Source: Lycium barbarum (taxonomy: Eukaryota > Streptophyta > Magnoliopsida > Solanales > Solanaceae). Taken from it: DNA of 64,000 bases. The notes beneath the pieces are model-generated. The model searched no databases. It saw nothing but the letters and a program-made list of their open reading frames with translations, and was not told where the DNA came from. Position numbers and translations under genes: made by a program. Of this stretch, positions 56,769-64,000 are shown piece after piece (position 1 is the stretch's first letter; every line of letters begins with the position of its first letter). The stretch is from the NCBI RefSeq assembly GCF_019175385.1, contig NC_083344.1, positions 60,636,782-60,700,781 of the forward strand, in the 5' to 3' direction.

Positions 56769-59700
56769 TGTTACATCCGACATTTTTGTTCATTCGGAAA
56801 ATTCAAGATAAAATGACTTGTGATGAATAAGGCCACAATTGGACCTTACTTGGCATGAATGTGTAAGTTATGAATACCTTGGTGTGGAATTACGAAAGGA
56901 GGCCAAGGGCCAAAATTGGAATTTTGGAAAACTTGGTCCATGAATTACCATTTTTAGCCAACAATTTGGGCTCAAAAAAAAAATAATAAGATAAGGCCCA
57001 ATTGGGAAGGCCCAACCGGCCACTTCACTTTAGCCCAAGTCCATGGTGAATAATTAATCACCATGTGACATTATATATGTGATCTTATCTTAAGAAGGTT
57101 CAAGAAAAAAAAATCAAAAGAAATCAAGAGCAAAAGAGGAGAGCATTTCGGGTTTTGGAGAGAAAAAGAAAGAAAAGAAAGAAAAATTTTTGGAGCCAAT
57201 CCTTTGGTTTAAAGAGTTCATCTCTTGAGAGATTATTGCTAAGCACAAGATTCTCTACAAGTTGGTATAAATATTGGGGCAAGAAAACAATTTTTATCTC
57301 CAAGTGAAGGGCTTGAAGAAAGGTGTGAATTTCATGATTTTGTTGTGTTATAAATGGTATATGTATGTTGTAGTATGTGTGAATGAATGAAAAACATTGA
57401 AATTTTGTGTGTTGGAACTAGGGGTGTGTTGGCCGAATATGTACATGAAATTGCATGATTTTAATGGCTTGAATTCTTGTTGTAATCTAGTTGTAATATG
57501 ATGGGAATTATATTAGAAAGGAAAGTGGAATGAATTAGTGAAAAATTGGAAGTGTGGGAGGTGGCCGTGTGGTGCTAGGTTTGATATGAAATATGAATTT
57601 GATTTTTGGTTGTATGCTAATTGAGTTAAGGTGAATTGAATCTTGTTAGCATGTTAATTGTGTTGTTATGGAAGATTGGTTATTAAGTTGTTGAAGGAAA
57701 TTATTGAACTTTGTTATGATTTGTGTATAAGTGAAAATGAAAGTGTTAAGAGGCAAATTATGCTTATGACAATGAACTTGGAATATAAAAATGTGTTGAT
57801 GAGTTTGCATGTTGAAAGTTAGGAAGGGACTGGAAAAGTAGTGACTTGATGGAAAGTTGAATGTTTGTGAATTTTATGAATATCTTGTGAATATTATGTG
57901 AACATGTTATGGATTCCTCCGATGTGTGTCGTAATGATTTTGATGGATAATGGATATGAAAATAATAAGTTTTGGTTGGAAATGTAAGCTTGAAACGAAA
58001 GATGATTCGTCGTGTCGAAGGGTGGCTAATAATGCCATAGCGTATGATTTAGTGTTTATTGATGTTTGTTGTTGTTTGGATGTCTCCTCTGGGTTGTTGT
58101 GTTGCTAAGTTGAGCCGAGCTAAGTCTCGGGGATGTCGTATATACAGAGGAAATGCTGCCGAAATTTCGGTAGGCAATTATGTGTAAAGTTAGAGTATTG
58201 AAAGAATGAAACTAACCAAATGGTAAACTTGACCATTTCCAGATTTTGGACGAAATTTGGATTGACGCCGAGCGAGCATAAGGCGCCATCGAGGTATGTG
58301 AAGCACTTCTCTACGTTCCTAGGCATGTTCTGGACGTGGTAGGCTCGACCGCGAGCCTTAAGTCCGACTCCGTTCCCCGGAATTCGAGACGGAAAACCGC
58401 TCCAATTCCTTCAATTCAATTGAACCTATTTTCTTACAAATTGTCCTTAAAGTGAGATTTTGCACAAAAATTTCCCCAAACGGAGTCGGAACACTTCCGA
58501 ATGAGTATGGGTGACCTCATAAGGTCAATTATCAATAATTTACGTATGTAGTCTCGGGTGGGTCCGAGGTGGGCCCACAAGGCCCGATACTCCCGGTATG
58601 ATTTTAAAATACATCTGTTTTGGTCCGATGTTCTCCAAGAACTTCTGAACTATTGTTTTAGGTATATTATGGCTATTTTTGTGTAATTTATACAATATGA
58701 TTTCTGAACAGTTGAGAATCCCATTCTGATAATAATCTGTCGTGCCTTCCCAACTAGGATATAGGCGCGTACTATGCATACTATCTGGATATTCTGATTT
58801 TGGCTCGCCGTTTGGCACCCTTCAATTTGATCGAGTCTGTATGTTGAGTCTGTAGGTAGGTGGTTTCTCATTTATCGATTCGTGTCTGTCTCAATGCATT
58901 CTTTCACTGCGACCCGGGCCAGGTTCTGTTATCGTGCATAATTCTCTGCATTGTTCACCGCGTCCCTCGGCGTACGGGCCGGGATCTGTATGTCTGTATG
59001 ATCTGTGTATGGGGATGGCGGCCAGGATGGCATATGATCTGATTTGATTCTGTCTGTCCACCGCGTCCCGTACTAAGAGGGCCGGGTTCTGTTACCGCGC
59101 CCCCAGACAGGGCCGGGATCTGTATGAATATATGCGTGTGCCATCTGTATTTATAAAGCACACGCCCTTGTATGATTTTGTATGACTCTGTGCTACTCTG
59201 CATGCATAATTCTGTCCGTCATACTACTGTCTGTCCGTCTGTGTTACGACTATTTCTGTATGTCCGTATGGCTTCTGCTTCTGTATGTCCGTATGGATTC
59301 AGATTCTGCTCGTCTGTCCGTATTATGATTCCGTCTGTCTGTCCGAACTATAATTCTGTTCATTTGTGTGTAACACGATTCTATATGTCTGTCTGGATCA
59401 TAACTCTGTCCGTTAGTTTGACTTATGATTTTGCCCGTTATATTTCTGTGACTCTAGTTCGGACTATGTTTATATCTGTTACGTTTCTGCTTTACATACT
59501 CGGTACATTTTCCGTACTGACCCCCGTTCTTCGGGGGCTGCGCTACATGCCCGCAGGTACAGACGCACCAGGTGATACGCCGCCCGCGTAGGTTTCCGAC
59601 TCTGCTTTTTGAAGAGCTCCTTTGACCCGGAGCATATCTTTTGGTATATATTTTCTGTCTTCTGTGTACTCCGTATGTGTGTATATTCTGGGTACGGCGG

Positions 59701-59996
59701 GGCCCTGTCCCGCCATATGATTTTGTATGTCTGTAGAGGCCTGTAGATAGATGTGTGGGTTACGGGTTTCGTCTGTATGTTAGCCTTATCGGCTTACTTA
59801 TAAATGTCTGTATGTTCAGGTATATATGTATATATACGTATGGTTGCGCGCGTGCCGTATTTGTATCGGCCTATTTCCGTACTTCTGTTTTGAAACGAAA
59901 AAAAAAAAATTTGTATGATTCAAATTCGATTAGATAGGTACGTATGGGTATCCAGTTAGGGTACCAGTCGCGGCCCACGGGGTTTGGGTCGTGACA
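56769..59996 (+). repeat. Element L 3' LTR (3228 bp)
   Basis: Same length as the 5' LTR and nearly identical to it. Ends GTCGTGACA at 59996, followed by TSD catca. Confidence 0.96.
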
Positions 59997-61179
59997 CATC
60001 AGCTATTTCATATTGTCTCGATACGTGTCTATGATTCCTGAAGTTCCATTTGACATAATTCATAATGACGTTCGAGGGATACTTGACATGACTGTCTCCG
60101 TTGATATTCAAGTGTTAGTTCATTCTATCTATTCTATCGAGTCTCAGATGATGATTTGATTTGCATATGGTTACTCACTACTCTGCTCGTGCATGCTGTT
60201 ATTATATCTTTCACCGAGTCCCGGGCCGGGTATGTTCTCGTGCACAGTTCACTGCAGTGTTCACCGAGTCCCTCACTAGAGGACCGGGTACAGTATATGT
60301 ATATATATGATGATATGATGATATGATGATGTGATTATGGCGCCATGGATGGTATGTGATGACTTTATTCACCGAGTCCCGTAATGGGCCGGGTACGATA
60401 TATGATAATGACATGCATGTTTTACGTTTCATAATGCCAGTGTATTAGCATTTTAAATGTCATACTTGTCTCCTATAATCTCTATTTCAGTCGTGATTCT
60501 CTTTGTTGTATTTCATGCTTTATATACTCAGTACATATCTCATACTAACCCCCTTTATTCGGGGGGCGGCGTTTCATGCCCGCAGGTACAGATACTCGAT
60601 TTGGCGATCCTCCAGCTTAGGATTTCCACTCAGCTGTCTTGAGGAGCTCCATTGTCCCGGAGCCTAGACTTTTGGTACAGATCTTTTGATGTATATATAT
60701 GTTTAGCAAGGGGTACGGCGGGGCCCTGTCCCGTCATATTTCACTATCGATACTCTTAGAGGTCTGTAGACATATGTGTGGGTTGTGTATAAGTTTTGTT
60801 CAGCTGTGCCTATATGTCTTACGTATGGTATTGACATGTTGTGACAGCCTTGTCGGCTTACGTATGGTATTGACATGTTGTGACAGCCTTGTCGGCTTAT
60901 GTATGGTATTGACATGTTGTGGCCGCCTTGTCGGCTTGCGTATCATATTGACATGTAGTGGCAGCCTTGTCGGCTTGCGTATCATATTATATTTGATTAG
61001 TTGTGACTCCTCAGGAGACAAGTTACCTGGATACCTATATATGATGACGTTATGAACCTTTGGAGTTCTTTTGCAAGTTTCCATATTGTTCTCAGATTCA
61101 GTTTGACTATATCTAACAGGTACGTATACGAGTGTCCAGCTGGGGCACTAGTCATGGCCCACGGGGCTGGGTCGTGACA
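59997..61179 (+). repeat. Element I 3' LTR, right piece
   Basis: It resumes with catca and runs collinear with 40046-41259, including the 39-bp array (about 60815-60985) and the R-type stem (60549-60566). Ends GTCGTGACA at 61179. Confidence 0.94.
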
Positions 61180-61302
61180 ATATGATATAGATATGAGTAT
61201 GAATACAAACATGAAACGAATACGAATAAGACTATGTATATGAATACGATTATGGACGCAAATGAGTACGGATACGGATATGGATGTATGTACACGAATA
61301 CG
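61180..61302 (+). repeat. Element E: right piece of LTR
   Basis: The segment aligns with A's LTR around 5453-5575 (shared GGATACGGATATGGATGTAT). It is the same LTR group as 18646-19317 but about 1.1 kb further along, so a middle portion of E is missing at the point where I sits. Confidence 0.7.
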
Positions 61303-64000
61303 TGTCACGACCCAACCCCGTGGGCCGCGACCAGTGCCCTAGCTGGGCACCTATACGTACCCGATACCCAAATTAGCATATTAACAAAATAATATAATAA
61401 TAATATTAGTGGATGCTACAGAATTTAGCATAAAAAGCAGACTTGGCACACATAGGCCGATAAGGCCATCATAGAACAAAGTATCCCAAACATATGTACA
61501 GAACCCACACAGATATATCCACAGACCTCTACAGAACATATCATAATCATAAGACGGGACAGGGCCCCGTCATACCCAGAACAATGTACATATCCAGATA
61601 GTAGTGACAGACTGTACCAAAAAGTGGGCTCTGAAGAAGAGAGCGCCCCAAAATAGCAGAAGTGGGATCCTAAACAGATGGATCAGCGAACCTGTCGTCT
61701 GTACCTGCGCGGCATGAAAACGCAGCCCCCCCCCCCCCCCCCGAATAAAGGGGGTCAGTACGAAATATGTACTGAATATGTAAAGCGGAATCACAGAAGT
61801 CAAATCATAATGATTTCAGAAAATGAGTACAAAATCCAGAGTGTCAAATGCATATTTCCAAAACAGACAGAATGTGTACAGAAACATATGTCATATCATA
61901 TCCGGTCCCTGCCACGGGACTCAGCAGACAGAACGTGGCCACCCTCCCGACGCTGGTGCCACAATACAGAGGAATCAGAAAAAGGGGCGTGACCCCGTAT
62001 CATAAAATGTCATATCAAAATGGCCATAACAGATCAGATCAGAATAGACGGACATGGCACATCATACTCCACAGACCCATGTACGCGTATACCTGCCCCC
62101 TCACATCGGGACGCGGCGAACAATGCAGAGAATCACGCTTGACAACATATCCTGGCCCGAGCTCAGTGTGGGAAACATTGGGACATCCACGAATGGAGTA
62201 GTGAGAAACTAATGCAATTGAAAAATATCATAAATGTTTTCAAAGACTCGATGAAGCGTATCAAAGCCAAACAGATCCAATGGAGTCGGACGGGATCATA
62301 ATAAATGCATTTCGGATATCATAATAAATTACAGAAGTATAACTTTCCCGAAGTCATTCCGGGTGTCAAAATAATTTATAAGATTTAATAGAATATTTAA
62401 AACAATGTTTATTAGGCGATTAGTATGATAGTCAAAACATTTCTTTCAAAAATCGCTTAAAAAGAAAACTTCAGTACATTAAGGGCAAAACCGGGAATAG
62501 TGGGCCCGCCTCGGGACAAACAAGGCGGCGGGCTCAAATTGTGCCCTCTAAGCTTATGGGGTCACCTAAAAAGGTTCTACAAACATTCTATGACTTTCCA
62601 AGTAATTTAGAGCAAAGTTGCATTATTTCATGCAAAGCGTTCTAAATGATTCAATTCTACTGAAGGAAAAACTGAAATTTTCTCTTGCGGATTCCGAGGG
62701 CCAAGAAGTCTTTCGAGGCCCGGATCCGACCCTAACACACTAAGGGCATGCCAAGGGAAGAATTGGGGTTGCTTTACATACCTTTCAAGCTCCTCACGCC
62801 TTTCCAAACTCACTTCCCGTTTCGTCGAAAAACTGCAATTGGTCAAGTTTACCAATTGTAAGCTAGGAATACCAAAGTTTCAACTTAATGCATATTTGTC
62901 TACCGAAATTTCGGCAGCACTTCCCCTATACATATAGCACCCCGAGAATTTAACTCAGCTATAAATCATCAACAACAACCCAAACGACAACATCAATATC
63001 AACAATGAACATTAAAAACACAAATATCCTTCAACTAGTCATTTTTCTCACAAGTTGACATAACCTTTATTCTAACCCAAACTTTCACTAATATCAATAA
63101 TTTCACATTCATCAACAATAAAAATCATCACCATATAGTTCTAGAAGCATTTCATATCGTTTTCCTCAAGTTACACACTCGATATACACAATATACAACT
63201 TTCCGTCAAAGTCATAACTTATGCAAAACATCAAATCTTTGGCATACAACTTCATAAGAAGTTTCCAACTTCCAAATTCATCAATGATCATCATAATTCA
63301 CAACCAAACAAATTCATTTCCTTAATGTCGGAAAATCATACTAAAACGACATAAGTTTCTACATTCCAATTCAATACAAACTTATATCATTCTAACTTCA
63401 TTTACATTACAAACATCACAACAACACTTTAACACACTAAACAAACTTAATCCATTCCATTCCAAACCACTCCATACCACACGGCCAAATGCTATTTTCA
63501 TCAATTCAATCAAATTTATTCCACTTTCATTCTCAACATAAATTCCATCACATTCACAACTAGAATACAACATGAATTCAACACATTGTCACCACACAAC
63601 ACACACACACCCACGGCTCCAAGCCATATTCCAAACCCACTTTGCAAACTTCCATTTTTCCATACAATCAACACATTTCTACATACTACAACACAATCAA
63701 AACTTCATAACACAATAAAAAGGTAGAAATTCTTACCTTTTCCTCAAGTCTTCTTCACTTGGAGATGTAATCACTTTGGTGATTCTAATGCTTCCCAAGT
63801 TACAAAGGAACCTTGACTTAGTAGGAAATCAACAAGAAATAAATTTTTAGAACAAGATTTTTGGGGGTCAAATTTCCCCACCAAACCCGAGAGCTTCTTG
63901 CTCTTCTTCTATTTTTTTGTTCTTGATTATCATCTTTGTTGACTTGTCTTGATATTTATCCTAACATATACTAGTTGATCACATGACTAGCACATGATCA
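61303..64000 (-). mobile_element. Element K: LTR related to H and J, cut by window edge
   Basis: The plus strand starts TGTCACGACCC at 61303, following atacg (candidate TSD 61298-61302). It is collinear with H (22483 onward) and, inverted, with J. The expected length of about 3.1 kb puts its other end roughly 0.4 kb beyond the window, so solo LTR and full element cannot be told apart. It carries a run of 17 C at 61726-61742 in the R-type stem. Confidence 0.88.

Larger units (their letters stand above)
50473..59996 (+). mobile_element. Element L: young gag-only LTR retrotransposon (TR-GAG-like), 9524 bp
   Basis: Perfect TSD catca (50468-50472 and 59997-60001). Both LTRs are 3228 bp, with only about a dozen substitutions seen by eye plus compensating homopolymer changes. 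The 3068-bp interior has a perfect PBS, the leader hairpin, an intact gag ORF (53904-55334), a 5S-derived block, a 41-bp array, an inverted repeat and a PPT. There is no protease, RT, RNase H or integrase. This layout matches the class described in plants as terminal-repeat retrotransposons with a GAG domain. It needs pol from elsewhere but could supply Gag. Confidence 0.95.
19318..61179 (+). mobile_element. Element I: LARD-like LTR element carrying F, J and L
   Basis: The 5' LTR is 19318-19332 plus 38183-41259 (split by F), followed by a mutated PBS at 41264-41275. The interior is 41260-48596 (split by J), then PPT and the 3' LTR, 48597-50472 plus 59997-61179 (split by L). After removing inserts the LTRs are about 3.09 and 3.05 kb and the interior about 4.2 kb. 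No Gag or Pol motif is visible in the interior, so it is non-autonomous. Flanking 5-mers (caaat at 19313-19317, aatat at 61180-61184) do not match, so no TSD is evident. Confidence 0.9.

Noticed and set aside
1..64000. Host protein-coding gene or tRNA gene
   Set aside because: Every open frame longer than about 150 codons is explained by an element, an LTR or an antisense shadow. No intron-exon pattern, tRNA A/B box pair or host domain was recognised by eye.

Overview
The window is plant nuclear DNA made entirely of nested LTR retrotransposons. I find no host gene, tRNA, intact rRNA, CRISPR or bacterial signal. Ty3/gypsy polyproteins with a chromodomain, a PBS matching initiator tRNA-Met, roughly 3 kb LTRs beginning TGTTA[C/T]A and ending GTCGTGACA, and AT-rich spacers point to a eudicot. 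The LTR style looks like Solanaceae, but that is inference from general resemblance and not a database match.

Left to right. Element A (+, 1-6210) is a decayed chromovirus pol with its 3' LTR. It sits in a truncated LTR, D (+, 6211-6727), which sits in the 3' LTR of B (-, 6728-15827), a long element with LTRs, PBS and PPT but no recognisable gag or pol. B abuts the gag-PR-RT-RNase H pseudogene of C (-, 15828-18645). C is cut in gag by LTR E (+, starting 18646; its right piece is 61180-61302). Element I (+, 19318-61179) lies inside E. Its 5' LTR is interrupted 15 bp from its end by F (+, 19333-38182, TSD catat). F's 5' LTR holds solo LTR G (-, 19809-26224, TSD gtttc), which itself holds solo LTR H (-, 22483-25568, TSD tatac). 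F's interior holds M (-, 28190-36270, TSD tgaac), an LTR element with no gag or pol. I's interior holds solo LTR J (+, 43084-46178, TSD ttaat). I's 3' LTR holds L (+, 50473-59996, TSD catca), a young element with an intact 476-aa gag and no pol. K (-, from 61303) is an LTR cut by the window edge. The chain C > E > I > F > G > H is six levels deep.

The most interesting content is cis-acting and non-coding. The coding-poor elements B, I and M and the gag-only element L share a leader just after the PBS. It contains a hairpin whose 8-nt loop carries a self-complementary hexamer, GTGCAC in L, I and M and GCGCGC in B. The two differences are mutually compensatory, as expected of a dimer-initiation (kissing-loop) signal. 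The LTRs share a twin-hairpin module whose second stem covaries between families. An inverted repeat precedes the PPT in every element whose PPT is visible. L and M also carry, in sense orientation in their 3' interior, a 5S rRNA-derived block with near-perfect box A and box C motifs, next to a 41-bp tandem array. Together these suggest a community of non-autonomous elements using shared signals, with L a possible Gag donor and pol supplied from elsewhere. That functional reading is inference.
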